Positions 45,301 through 56,406 of a DNA stretch of 64,000 bases are shown here, in pieces. Position 1 is the first letter of the stretch; each line of letters opens with the position of its first letter. Position numbers and translations under genes: made by a program. A model generated the notes under the pieces. The model was not told the DNA's origin, made no database searches, and saw nothing but the letters and a program-made list of their open reading frames with translations. This DNA comes from Diphasiastrum complanatum (lineage: Eukaryota; Streptophyta; Lycopodiopsida; Lycopodiales; Lycopodiaceae), in the NCBI GenBank assembly GCA_029204225.1, contig CM055097.1, forward strand, positions 6,465,676-6,529,675. Direction: 5' to 3'.

Positions 45301-46560
45301 ATGTATGGACAATGTTCTTCAGCTGGTGCATCATGTGGTGACCTAGGGATGGGTCAAGCCTACTTGGAGGTAGGTGGCATGGAGTGTACCTAGGGTGGTA
45401 CATATCCTGAGGGCATGGAGTGCATTACGGGGTGATGTGGATCCAGCATGCCCATGGTTGTGAACCAGCAGGGATGGAGATGGTTGCTCAGGGAGTGACA
45501 TCTGATACTTTGGTGAGTGATCAGGTGAGCTGCATGGTTATATGCATAGTTATCCCCAAGTTGGTGTCACATGTTGTTTCTATCCATCATTATTTGGTAA
45601 TCAGGATGTAGCTTTTGGTTAGATCCAGTTGGAGTCTAGTTGCACTACAGTGGACAGATTCTTGGAGAGCTATCAGCGGGCAATGGATACTTGGTGATCA
45701 GATAGTATAGGGTACAAGGTTCTGGAGCTATCCTACCTGATATGCTATGGATCATGGGTGAGTTATTCATCACGATAGTGGATCTAGTTTGTATTTGCTT
45801 TAGCTTGGACGCTATGATGGATATAGTTGTGGGGAGATAGGCTCCTTGGTGGGAGGCCTATATACTGGTCAAATCAGAATTGGCAATGTCAAGCATGGAA
45901 AGTTGAACCTACATGGGATGTAGATCATCATCAGTATCTCTGGGAGGTGGGCGAGCTACTCAGGTATAGCCTATGGTGAGGTTTGTGTACATTCATTCAT
46001 TGAGTCCTTGGTAGACTCTTGTGCTTGGAGCATGGGGAATGGATGGGGATCAGCTTTCAAGACTTATTGGATAGTTGGATATGTTTGGACGTGAAGGCAT
46101 CTTGGTTACAGGTGCAGGCCATGGTTGAGGACCTGACTTGGTGACCAGTGGTGTAGCAGTGGATCTACAGGTGGCACAGGTGTTTGTACGATAGGATACC
46201 ACTTATGGACAGGCCTTGGTCATGTATTTGACATTTTATCATTCGTGTTGGTTTGCATGAGTGTGTGTGGGCTTGCATGTTGCCTTGTCACGGGAGTCTA
46301 GATATGAGTCAGAGTTTTATGTGGTTGTGCATTTGCTACAGTGAAACAAAGTAGTCATTTATGCTCATTGACTTGTCATTGTCTACTAGTTGTCTATCTA
46401 GTGAGGGTACAATCTTATGGTGGCAGTAAGATTTCTTCAAGTTGAGCCTCAGTCGCTCATTTATGTCAACTTTACAGGTCTGTGCTTGTAAGTGTCTGAT
46501 AGGATGTCAGCCTAGCTAGTGGTGTACCGATGGGTTTTTCATGCTCACCTAGTTGGTGTA
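42357..46560 (+). mobile_element. probable large non-coding LTR-element interior (LARD-like)
   Basis: Downstream of the PBS there is no gag, protease, integrase or RT reading on either strand over 4.2 kb. The + strand is visibly G-rich relative to C, with many AGGTGG, GGCAT and TCAGG words. Weak internal repeats occur, for example GAATACAGGTGGGCACTACA at 44,453 and GAGTACAGGTTGGCATTACA at 44,806. This suits the interior of a large retrotransposon derivative. A closing LTR was not found. Confidence 0.4.
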
Positions 46561-46562
46561 AC

Positions 46563-47130
46563 TGGTATCTTGCATTCTTTGAAGCTCAATTTATTAAGAG
46601 ACTAGCCAAGTTAGGTCTTAGAAAAGATATGAATGTTTTCTGTCACTCATTTAGATATATTGATGACATTTGCTTCATTAATAATCCCAATTGATGCGTT
46701 TATGGATAAAAATCAGATTAGAAAACTAGATAACCCTTTCTGGATCTATCCTCTAGAATTTCTTGATATTGAAAAAAAGTCTTGTGAAGCAAACACCACT
46801 AGTTTTTTTGAACATTTTGATTACTTTTAATCTTGCCACTGGTGTTTATCAGCTCTCAAAGTTTGATAAAAGAAGAGACTTCCCTTTTCAATACTTATAG
46901 TACATACATCTGGCTTCTAATAGGCCAGTCTACAACTCATACAAAGTAATTATCTCCCAGGTTATTTCTGCTATATATTGCTGCAACAATCACGATACTT
47001 TTATAAAAGAGATAGCAATATTGCTAGACGCTTTTCAAAAAAATGGTTTTATGAGGGAAAAGCTTTGCCTTATCATTAACAAACTGCTTTTGACTAGTAC
47101 TTTCCTAAGATTGTCCTATGATCTACCACA
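46563..47130 (+). pseudogene. reverse-transcriptase relic of a non-copia, non-gypsy class
   Basis: The + strand reads FFEAQFIKRLAKLGLRKDMN and CHSFRYIDDICFINNPN, then, after a frameshift near 46,695, MDKNQIRKLDNPFWIYPLEF with LDIEKK. Farther on SKFDKRRDFPFQYL and VYNSYKVIISQVISAIYCCN follow in another frame. RYIDD is the catalytic Asp pair of a palm domain, and the layout (acidic box, then FLD, then DKRRDFPF, then SQ) recalls Penelope-like or related non-LTR reverse transcriptases. Class uncertain; the enzyme is dead. Confidence 0.5.
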
Positions 47131-47223
47131 ATGTATTAAAGGTCTGATGGTGGGCAGTTAGTTATTCCTTACGGGGAGCTAACTTCCCCCTAAGGGATTT
47201 ACTAGCTACGGGTCGGTTGGTGG

Positions 47224-47337
<114 letters not shown>

Positions 47338-47718
47338 ACTCTTCTTTATCAAAAGTTACCACCCTTGATCATGCTATAAAATAAACATATGTGATTTGAT
47401 GGTCCTAAACTTTGTTGCCAACCCAACCATATTTGATACTTTTCAAAAAAATATTTTCCCACCAATTTTGGCTGAAAGGGAGTTTCCGCGATACTTCCTA
47501 CGAAACCACTATATGTAGCATGTTCTCGAATGAATTTTTTTCTACTATACGGTGAGAAGAAGGTTGGAAGCTATGCTCATGATAGAGGTGGCGCCCTCCC
47601 TGGCTTGAAGTCATCTGCTTCTACTCTACGGTATGTGGTTCAGCTCGTTTCATGTCTTTGCTTTCATCTCTTTTCTACTTATGAAGGGTATCAAGCTTTC
47701 TGGTGATAAACATGATGG

Positions 47719-47965
47719 TATGAATCCGCTGTCTAGTGAGGGTTCATACACATTTGTTGCATGAAATTTCCTTCAAAGTACTATCCGCTATCCAGCGATG
47801 GACCAACGATGAGGCTTGCTCAAATATGGATAAGCTTGTTGGTGATATATGAGTTGTTGTCCAGCGATGGACCTGCAGCGATTTATCTTGAGCACAATAC
47901 TCAAAAAATTGATATATATGGTAAGTTGTCTAGCGATGGACCAGCGATGAACCAATGTTTCCTTC
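47719..47965 (+). repeat. 69-nt tandem repeat, three copies
   Basis: The core CTNTCCAGCGATGGACC or CTGTCTAGCGATGGACC recurs with spacing of exactly 69 nt (47,788, 47,857 and 47,926), giving LSSDGP every 23 codons in an ORF from 47,761 to 47,979. A diverged fourth copy may lie near 47,729. The multiple of three is suggestive, but no gene is otherwise supported. Confidence 0.6.
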
Positions 47966-47979
47966 CACATACTTTATAA

Positions 47980-49150
47980 AGCATGATAATGATAGGTATG
48001 CATCACATATGGTAGGTTGAGACAAAAGCTTCATAATGACCAACGATGAAGTACTTCTTATCTCTTGAATGGTTGTGTGGATTCAAACTCCTTATCATAG
48101 ATATGAAAGGATGATAGTTTGGTTTAATAACTATAGTTTACAATATGCTTTACCATCCTTCAAAGAACAACATGAATGTGTGGTTGTTCCATAAGAAACA
48201 AAAGGTTACATACATACTCCAGAGACAAAGCCATTGTAGTATCATGCTATTATACTAAAGATACAACACAGACACTGTGACGTTCTGATTATGATTAGTA
48301 TACCTCATGGTGTAACCTGCTTTGCTATCATACTTTTGAATGACTGCTATTTCAAAGGGAATACTAATGTGTTTAAAAAAGCACTAACAAATAAAACTTG
48401 AACTCTTTGTAGCATCGAATATTACTACTATCTTCGTTTTCGATTAGGTTCGATTGCGAACCATAAAGCTATAAGCGTTTGCATAGGTATGCACATTAAA
48501 CCATCCGCTTCAGACTTGTTATATAAGCAATGAGTGGTAGGCTCTCCTTAACGTACTTACTATCGCTTTCACAATAACTGACAATAACGTTATGAACACT
48601 TTAAATCTAAGGAAGGAAAGAGCACTCATGGGACGAAACATGGCATCCTCACAAAAAACCAGTGCTACAATCATCCAGGTATGAGTTTTTCAAACAGTTT
48701 TCAGATTTTGCAAGCACCACCTATGCTCGAAAGTTAAGGTGCACACATGTTCACACCATTTCTTTTAGCGATAAGCAATATATACAGTGAAAACTTTTCA
48801 TACTTTTGTTGAGAACCTAATGAGCTAATATGGACCAATGCCCAAAAATTGATCAGCATGGCACTCGCCCTGATACGGTAATTGAGGGGCTTGGCCTATC
48901 GCTAGAAAATCGTCTTTGTGTTTGGGAAAACTAGACTATGCTTTAAAATGCTATTTATGCTGATAAGTAGTATAACTATTTTTGGACATGGATAACAACT
49001 AACGCTCAGCTATGACACCTGTCTTCCCCACTGTACTAACTCGTGTGGTTTTGTGTTGTGGGATGGTGGCACGTTTTGTGTTGTGGGATGGTGGACGTTT
49101 TGAGAGTGGTTATGCTATATGGTGCTTTACTGTACTGTATTTTACTTTTC
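47980..49150. other. no gene or repeat recognised
   Basis: AT-rich non-coding sequence without retrotransposon motifs; short ORFs only. A 27-bp direct repeat (TTTTGTGTTGTGGGATGGTGG core) lies at about 49,050 and 49,075. Confidence 0.4.
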
Positions 49151-49520
<370 letters not shown>

Positions 49521-49618
49521 ATACGTTCAACTCGATTCAAGTGACATTGACTTTAAAGTAAACAAGGTTTTTAAAGAAGTGAATTAAAAAACATATAAAA
49601 AATCGAATTCAACCTACT

Positions 49619-50467
49619 TCAGAGGATTAAACCATCTTCATCAATTGTAAGGTCGGTTTGCTTCTCACCTTGATCTCTCTTCTTCTTGTAGCAATCACTA
49701 GCAAAATGCCTTTTGATTCCACGATAGAAGCACTTTAACTTTGACCTATCTTTCTTCTTACTAACAAAAGAGGAAGGCTCACCTTGATTTTGACCCCTTG
49801 ACCATTTGCCTTTGCCTTTGCCCTTGAATTTGTCTTTGATGAACATAGCATCCTCTCCATCAACTTGAGATGTAGATGTAGATCCACCTCTTGTTTGAAA
49901 TCTAAACTCCTCATTCACCAAAATCTCTTGCAAATCGACCATACTTGGAAAAAAATTTTGAATAGCAAAACTTTGAACAAGATTAGCATGATCATCCAAC
50001 AAGCCATTAAGAACAACTTGAACAAGTTCTGTCTCCTTAATGCTCTCATCAATACATGCTAGCTCATCATTGAATGCTTTAACCCTCTAAACAAAAGCAC
50101 TTTCATCTTTCTTTTGCATACAAGAAAAGATTTGTCTTCTTAGAGTTAGAACTCTAGATGTAGACTTAGAGTCATTAATCTTCTGTAAAGAGTCCCAAGC
50201 CTCCTTTAATGTAATGTACTTACCATCTTCCTTGAGAAGTTCATTAGTCACATTCATCTTGATGATGTGTAGAGCCTTCTTAGCTCTCTTGTCATACCTC
50301 AATTGATATTGTTGTGCCAAAGGTCTCTCCTCCACACCTAAAACAATTTCCATCAACTCATTTATATCCAATAAGGACTCCATCCTCACCTTCCAAGTAG
50401 AATAATTGATTGAGATAAGTCTATCATTGCCTTCCAACCTGAAGCTACTTAAGGTGCCATGTTGCAA
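49619..50467 (-). pseudogene. gag: copia gag, minus strand
   Basis: One frame from 50,467 to 49,619 with a single TAG (50,089-50,087). Gag core: RLISINYSTWKVRMESLLDI, EIVLGVEERP, IIKMNVTNELLKEDG, TSRVLTLRRQIFSCMQKKDE, LVQVVLNGLLDDHANLVQSF. The zinc knuckle near 49,700-49,740 reads CFYRGIKRHFASDC, with the second Cys replaced by Arg. The rest of the element (protease, integrase, RT) is missing to the left, where an LTR fragment of another family adjoins. Confidence 0.8.
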
Positions 50468-51043
50468 TGATTTGATCTTCTTTGAACCTGTTCCAATGCA
50501 CTTAGCACTCTCTTGAAAATCAACAAATGAAACTCAAGAATAAATCACAAATATTTGGAAACACTCTAGCCTCTCCTTTTCTCTCTTTCTAGCAAATCCT
50601 AGAGCCTAGAATCTTGATTTCTTGATCACAATAGATCTAAACACAATGTGATGAGCTTTTGCCAACACCTAAGATTGAAACACACTCTTGAAAAGTCCAG
50701 AGACCTGAAAATCAAGATATCCTATCAAATTTAGGGTTATTTCTTGCAAAATATTAAATCAAGGAAAATCTACATGTAAAAGCTAGAATCTTGATATATC
50801 ATCTATTGAAATGTATGATTCTTAACCAAGAGCAATTTTTGTCTCCAAAATCCATTGAGTGGTTTCAAAAATCAACCATCTACAAGTGATTTGACCTAAA
50901 ATGGTTATAATATCACAAAGATCCAGTCAATGTTGCTGAAAAATGCTTGATTTGAGATAGTAGAGCCTCCAAGTTCACAAAGAATTTATGGCGCCCTCAA
51001 ATCCACTTCTAGATTTGGTAATACCTCCAAGTTTGGCCTACAA

Positions 51044-51190
51044 CCTACTCTAATACCATGTGAAAAATCATAGATCAAAACATATTTTATCCATAAATGA
51101 TCTTTAGCCAATTTGGATTACACATCTAGATCATCTACAACATAAAAAATCAACTTTATGCATGTTATAATTTAGAAATGCATCAAGATC
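51044..51190 (-). repeat. PBS and partial 5' LTR of the minus copia
   Basis: On the minus strand the LTR ends TTTTTCACA (51,059) and is followed by TGGTATTAGAGTAGG (51,058 leftward), an initiator-Met PBS with one change in the core. The LTR is cut at 51,190 by element Y and may continue after 55,275. Confidence 0.65.
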
Positions 51191-51192
51191 TG

Positions 51193-51787
51193 ATTGTTGG
51201 AGGGTTTGCAGATCCCAAGGCAACCCTAACCCTAGTTAATAAGTGAGAGGGATTTGGCACCCTGCGTGTGTAAGTCCAACCCCATGATCACATAGTTATT
51301 AGAATGTTAATAAAAGGACTTTAGGCCTTTTTGCGGGACTTTTAATGTCGCAGGGCCTAAATGTCAAGTTAGTGAAAAAAGTTGGGTTTCCCTCCAATTT
51401 TGATGATTCCCACACTTTTTTAAATTTGAGAGACAAGACTCGACCAATAGGATTCAGAGGCCAGGGTCCTCCTCTCTACTATAAAAAGAGACCAACTCGA
51501 GTTGCTCCTCATGTTCATTTCCGCATTTCAATAAAGCAGATTGGTTCTCCATAGAAATGGATTGATGAATGTCCTTGCATTTCCTTTCTTCTCCTCCATT
51601 TCTCATGCTTTCTTTGGATTTTGATAATTGTTGGATTTGATCATTATTGTGATTGCTATTTCTTATGCCTTTTGTGAGAGAGAAAAGGAGAGAGAGAAGA
51701 GTAAGTTTCTATCATCGTTGTGGATTTAGGGTTAATGGAAGTAGGGTTAATGGATGTAGTGTTAATGCTTAGTGTTAATGGATGTTA
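51193..51787 (+). repeat. 5' LTR of element Y
   Basis: Begins ATTGTTGGAGGG, contains a TATA box (TATAAAAAG, 51,480-51,488) and a short GA-rich segment near 51,676-51,700, ends GATGTTA. No recognisable PBS follows, which is unusual. Confidence 0.75.
51480..51488 (+). promoter_or_regulatory. TATA box in element Y 5' LTR
   Basis: TATAAAAAG, conserved in the right LTR at 54,962-54,970; likely start of element transcription about 30 nt downstream. Confidence 0.6.
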
Positions 51788-51803
51788 TCTTCCTAGCACA
51801 AGC

Positions 51804-54617
51804 ATGGTCACTCAGTGGATGACCCTTGCGGAGCCTCTACTTACTGCAATGGGTATTCATGAGAGAGACTTTTCGGGACGCATCAATATGGATTTCATCA
51901 CTCTTGCCTTCAGTACGTGGAAGGAAGAGAAATCCAAGTTTTACATCACCTTCGAAGGAGCCACACACAAGGTGCACGTCACTGAGGCCGCATTCGGTAC
52001 GCACGCCTTACCCAATCACAAGCACGCCAAACAGGCCATCAAGCCATACATTGACCTCACCAACGATTTGCATTGGACTAATGATGGTTACCTTCTGGAA
52101 GCCATCACTGAGCCTTCCATCCACGCCGCTGCCCAATTGTTGAATCATTTCCTGATTGTTGGCAACCTCAGGAAAGACCGCATCACATCTCAAATCCTTC
52201 ACAGGATAGTGGAGTCCCACATCAAGTTGGCCAAAGCCCCTCTTGAACCATATAACTGGTTCAAGACCATTTCTGGTGAGCTCAAGCGAGCTATTAAGGC
52301 CAATACAAAGCAGTATTTTGTCGCTGGTTCTCTATTGTCTCTCTTAGCCGCTTCTCACTTAGAAAACAGAATCCATGGCTTCCACCTGGATTCTGTGCTT
52401 TCAGTTTACGAAGAAGCACCAGCCGAGTCATCTCACTAGGCCTCAAGTTCTCATAGTTGTCATCGTTCACGCAGCGAGATCGTAATTCCTTACTCACCTT
52501 CCACGTCACGACGTCGTACTAGGCATACCTCATCAGCTGCGCTTCCACCCCCTGCTGCTGTTCGCACTGAACTTCTCATTTCCCTCACCTCTGATGCTTC
52601 CCTCGCCTCTTCTCCCATACAAGGATAGTCTGTGACCATTGGGCCTACCATTCCCATCACAGCTGCCCAGGGCGTCTCACCCCCGCACACCGAAGAAACT
52701 TCACCCAATACGCAGTTCTTCATGGATATGTTCGATGATTCCGACCCCCTTGGGGCCACCGAAATCTTTGAAATGCCCCAAAGCCCAGCACCCTTTGAAC
52801 CCCAATCCCCTGAAAGAGGATTTGGGCATATCCATGAAGCTATTGTTGGTGTCGAAGATGCCAGTTAGCAACCACCCACACAGGGTAGCCCAGCCACACT
52901 TCAGGTCGACACAGCTGTCAAGTCACCAAAGCAGTTCGACGCCATGGTGCCTGAAGGGTTTGAAGACGAGGATATTTTTTAAGAAGAAGAGACTTTGGCA
53001 CCTATTCCACGCCTACCACGGACAGTACCAACAGGGTCTCCTGCTGCTGCCACCTCCACGATTGTCGATGTTGGTGATGCTATCGGGTTAGTTTCAGTCC
53101 TTGGGCAAGTGATCCAGTCTATGCTGGATAAAAAAAAGGAAATGGAGTAGAGGATCTCTGTTTTAGAATCGAAAAACACTCTGATCAGCCAAAAAATTGT
53201 CCACTTGGATTGAGAGGTGAAGATAGCCAAGCAACATGAAGACAAGGCTGAAAGCGAAAAGACATTGGCCCAGCAACAAGCTGATCCCTTGGAAACCTAC
53301 ATCAGCTCCCTGCAAGATGCCCTGACAACCGCACAGGATCAGGTAGATAAGGCAGTGCAAGATGCCAAGCAACAAGTGTAGCTGCTGAAGGGGCAATTAC
53401 AAATGGCCGAACAAGATCGCACACGGCTTCAAGGTGAATTGGATGCGACCACCCTTGAGCGTGATGCATATCTGCAAACACAAATACCCGACCATCCGGT
53501 CACACCGATGGAGATTGCATATTTGTTCAAGAAAGTGGAAACATACAAAGTGGACCTTCACGAATTCCAAGGCCGCTTTGATAGGTTCAAAGGAGCATCT
53601 TCAACCAGGTTGAAAAAGACAAAAGAGACCATCAACGCCTATGAAAAAGCCGCTGCTCAAGTGTTGGAAGCCGGACCACAAATCCTCGTCCCGGTCATGC
53701 CGCAATTCTCCCCTTCGCGCCAAGAAGCTGTACAGATAAATACAGGGGCTGATTCGAGCATGGACCAGGGGGGAGCTCTAGATCTAGCAGATCAACCGCC
53801 AACTATACCGACAGTACAAGCGGGTCCATCCTCATCAAGGACAAGCCATTTATTTAGAAGGCCCATCAACATTGAGGACCAGATCTAGACCTTCTTAAAG
53901 CAGCATCCACATGAGTCCTCGCGTGGTGGATGGGTTCTCAGATTTAAGATGATCGAGGCCGGCAAAGAATTGGACAAAATACCTGCACTGGGAGAGCAGC
54001 CGGCATGGAGAATCACGGTTTTTGAGAAAACTCCAGAATCAATCAGGAGTTACGTCGCCAGCCCTCGCCAGTTGCAGGTAGATCCTTATTACGTGCCAAT
54101 GCCACGAAGACAAAAATGGAAAGATTTGGGATTGGCTATGGATAAAATCACCATCCATACGTCCAATTGGCCAATCATCCACCAACCTTACAGCTGGAAT
54201 ATTTCAGTGGACTTCCACCGGGCCTTACAGACATATCAGAGAGAGTATGTCCACTCTCCGGATCCACCGGTGCGACAATCGACAATGTTTGCAAAAGATC
54301 TAACTCTGTTGGCATCAGTGGCAACCAAATGGGACGATTGCCTTCCTACCCTGGCATTTGATCCAAATAAGTCGATGGCCTCAGAACAAATCAAAGATCA
54401 GCTACCGATTGCTCAACTGTATTTCTGTGCGGCTATGATGGGAGGCTCTTGGGAATCCCGCTTCACCTCATGGACAACTTCCAAGTGGCTTGCCGGAGCC
54501 CACCGTTGTTTCCTACCGCATAATTTGGATTTCAATACTGCACGCCTTGACTTTATGAAGAAGGTGCAGTATCATTTAACTAAGATTCGACGCGAAGCCA
54601 ATAAAAGTTCCCAATAA
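51804..54617 (+). pseudogene. element Y ORF, 938 codons with eight in-frame stops and no frameshift
   Basis: ATG 51,804 (MVTQWMTLAEPLL) opens a frame that keeps coding character to TAA 54,615-54,617. Stops inside: TAG at 52,437, 52,626, 52,866, 53,148, 53,379 and 53,886, TAA at 52,980, TGA at 53,211. Parts: an N-terminal globular region of about 210 residues (YITFEGATHKVHVTEAAFG, FVAGSLLSLLAASHLENRI); a Pro/Ser-rich middle; a coiled-coil region (about 53,100-53,680, many Gln/Glu/Lys); and a C-terminal globular region (53,949-54,617, WRITVFEKTPESIRSYVASP, WLAGAHRCFLPHNLDF). No gag, zinc or enzyme motif seen. It may be a captured gene or an unusual extra ORF as found in some Tat-type gypsy elements. 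Codon use is GC-richer than its surroundings. Confidence 0.65.
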
Positions 54618-54649
54618 TTGCATATTGCAGGTGTCGTGGGACCGCCACC

Positions 54650-54665
54650 AGTTTTGGTGGGGGAT
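54650..54665 (+). other. polypurine-like tract of element Y
   Basis: GGTGGGGGATAT just before the right LTR; counterpart at about 37,477-37,492. Confidence 0.5.
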
Positions 54666-55269
54666 ATTGTTGGAGGGTTTGCGGATCCCAAGGCAACCCT
54701 AACCCTAGTTAATAAGTGAGAGAGATTTGGCACCCTGCGTGTGTAGGTCCAACCCCATGATCATATAGTTATTTGATTGTTTAGAATGTTAATAAAAGGA
54801 CTTTAGGCCTTTTTGCGGGACTTTTAATGTCGCAGGGCCTAAATGTCAAGTTAGTGAATAAAGTTGGGTTTTCCTCCAATTTTGATGGTTCCCACACTTT
54901 TTTAAATTTGAGAGGCAAAACTCGACCAATAGGATTCAGAGGCCAGGGTCCTCCTCTCTACTATAAAAAGAGACCAACTCGAGTTGCTCCTCATGTTCAT
55001 TTCCACATTTCAATAAAGCAGATTGGTTCTCCATAGAAATGGATTGATGAATGTCCTTGCTTTTCCTTTCTTCTCCTCCATTTCTCATGCTTTCTTTGGA
55101 TTTTGCTAATTGTTGGATTTGATCATTATTGTGATTGCTATTTCTTATGCTTTTTGTGAGAGAGAAAAGGAGAGAGAGAAGAGTAAGTTTCTATCATTGT
55201 TGTGGATTTAGGGTTAATGGAAGTAGGGTTAATGGATGTAGTGTTAATGCTTAGTGTTAATAGATGTTA
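54666..55269 (+). repeat. 3' LTR of element Y
   Basis: Matches 51,193-51,787 over its whole length; carries the extra TGATTGTTT near 54,778 that is absent on the left. Confidence 0.75.
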
Positions 55270-55279
55270 GTGTTAGATC

Positions 55280-55917
55280 CTCCATTCATGTTGAAATCTG
55301 AACTATACTATTGGGCCAGATCAGATACTATACGGAATTTCAGGTGTTGACACGTGTGAAATCTACCCATTTTCAAATTGGTGGTTCTCTCTCACCTTAG
55401 ATCCAAATTTCTTGCAAATTAGCCCACTAGAAAGCTAGAAATGGCAGAATTTGATGAAATTTGAATCATGACAGTTGGATAAGCCAATCAAAAGTTATAA
55501 ACTTTTGAAGAGTTGTAGGTAGGGCGCCTAAACCTGTGGCAAATCGTGAGTACATGTCATTTATTGCTTGAATGATCACAAAAATCATCTAGAAGTTGAC
55601 CAATCTCATCTATATGTGGTTTAGACAAAATTTATAGGTTCTAGGCAAATTGTTTCATACAAATAGATTGTATTTGAGTCAATTTGACATTTTTGGAATA
55701 TTTCACACGTGTGAAATTCAGAGAACCATAACTTTTGCCATACTTCATCTTTTTTTATGATTCAAATCTTGTTTTAGAGAGATTGTCAAGCTAGTGAGAT
55801 CTATCTCACAGTTTTTTGCTTAGTCTTACATAGGATTTGGTTTTGTACCCTTGATTGGTTCCTATAGTGAGAAGATAAGATTCTTTCATCCATCTTTTTT
55901 TATTTTCATCATTCTTT
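55280..55917 (+). other. leader and LTR-like sequence before copia C
   Basis: Non-coding. It holds a perfect 18-bp palindrome ATTTCACACGTGTGAAAT at 55,700-55,717 and another CACGTG box near 55,351. The right half parallels the leader of copia A. The left half may be the remainder of the minus copia LTR cut by element Y. No PBS identified. Confidence 0.45.
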
Positions 55918-56406
55918 ATGACTTCAATGGGTGTCTTTCTATTAGAAGCAAGTGAAAGATTGTCAACCTCCAATTACTCAATTTGGAAGGTTAAAATGGA
56001 ATCTGTCTTAATACTACAAGATGTGATGGATATTGTACTTGGCATTGAAGAAGAACCACAAATTCCTCAAGAAATTCCAAAGTACAAAAAGAGAGCCAGG
56101 ATGGCTCTGCATTATATTAAGATGAATGTCTCAAATGACATCTTAAGAGAAATTGGTGCTTGTACTAATGCCAAAGATGCTTGGGATACTCTCAAGTCTA
56201 TCTATGAGGCAAAGAATACTTCTAGACTTCTAACACTAAGAAACCAAATTTTTCAAAGTGTACAGAGAAGTGATGAATGTGCTTCAGCTTATGTATTGAG
56301 AGTTAAAGACCTTCATAGAGAATTGTCATGCATAAGAGACTCCATCAACCAAAATGAACTTCTTCAAGTCATACTCAATGGGTTAAAGGAGGAATATGAC
56401 AACCTG
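55918..56406 (+). pseudogene. gag: copia C gag
   Basis: From ATG 55,918: MTSMGVFLLEASERLSTSNY, IWKVKMESVLILQDVMDIVL, ARMALHYIKMNVSNDILREI, NTSRLLTLRNQIFQSVQRSD and ELLQVILNGLKEEYDNLP. It is more complete than the copia A gag, lacking the internal deletion. A 1-nt frameshift near 56,405 moves the rest of gag into the frame of the next feature. The downstream part is not lost, only out of frame. Confidence 0.85.

Larger units (their letters stand above)
51191..55274 (+). mobile_element. element Y: LTR retrotransposon with one long unknown ORF
   Basis: Two LTRs of about 600 bp surround a 2.88-kb interior with a single 938-codon frame. The LTRs differ by an insertion of about 9 nt and about fifteen substitutions by my eye count. 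A G-rich polypurine-like tract (GGTGGGGGATAT) precedes the right LTR. AGATC is found at 51,186-51,190 and 55,275-55,279 and may be the target duplication, but LTR ends there are not perfectly matched. No RT, integrase or protease. Related LTRs at 21.0, 37.5 and 49.2 kb tie it to the local gypsy-type family. Confidence 0.7.

Noticed and set aside
51804-54617. TAG read as an amino acid in a variant genetic code
   Set aside because: TAA and TGA also interrupt the frame, other elements in the window use normal stops, and mutation at CAG sites explains the pattern more simply.
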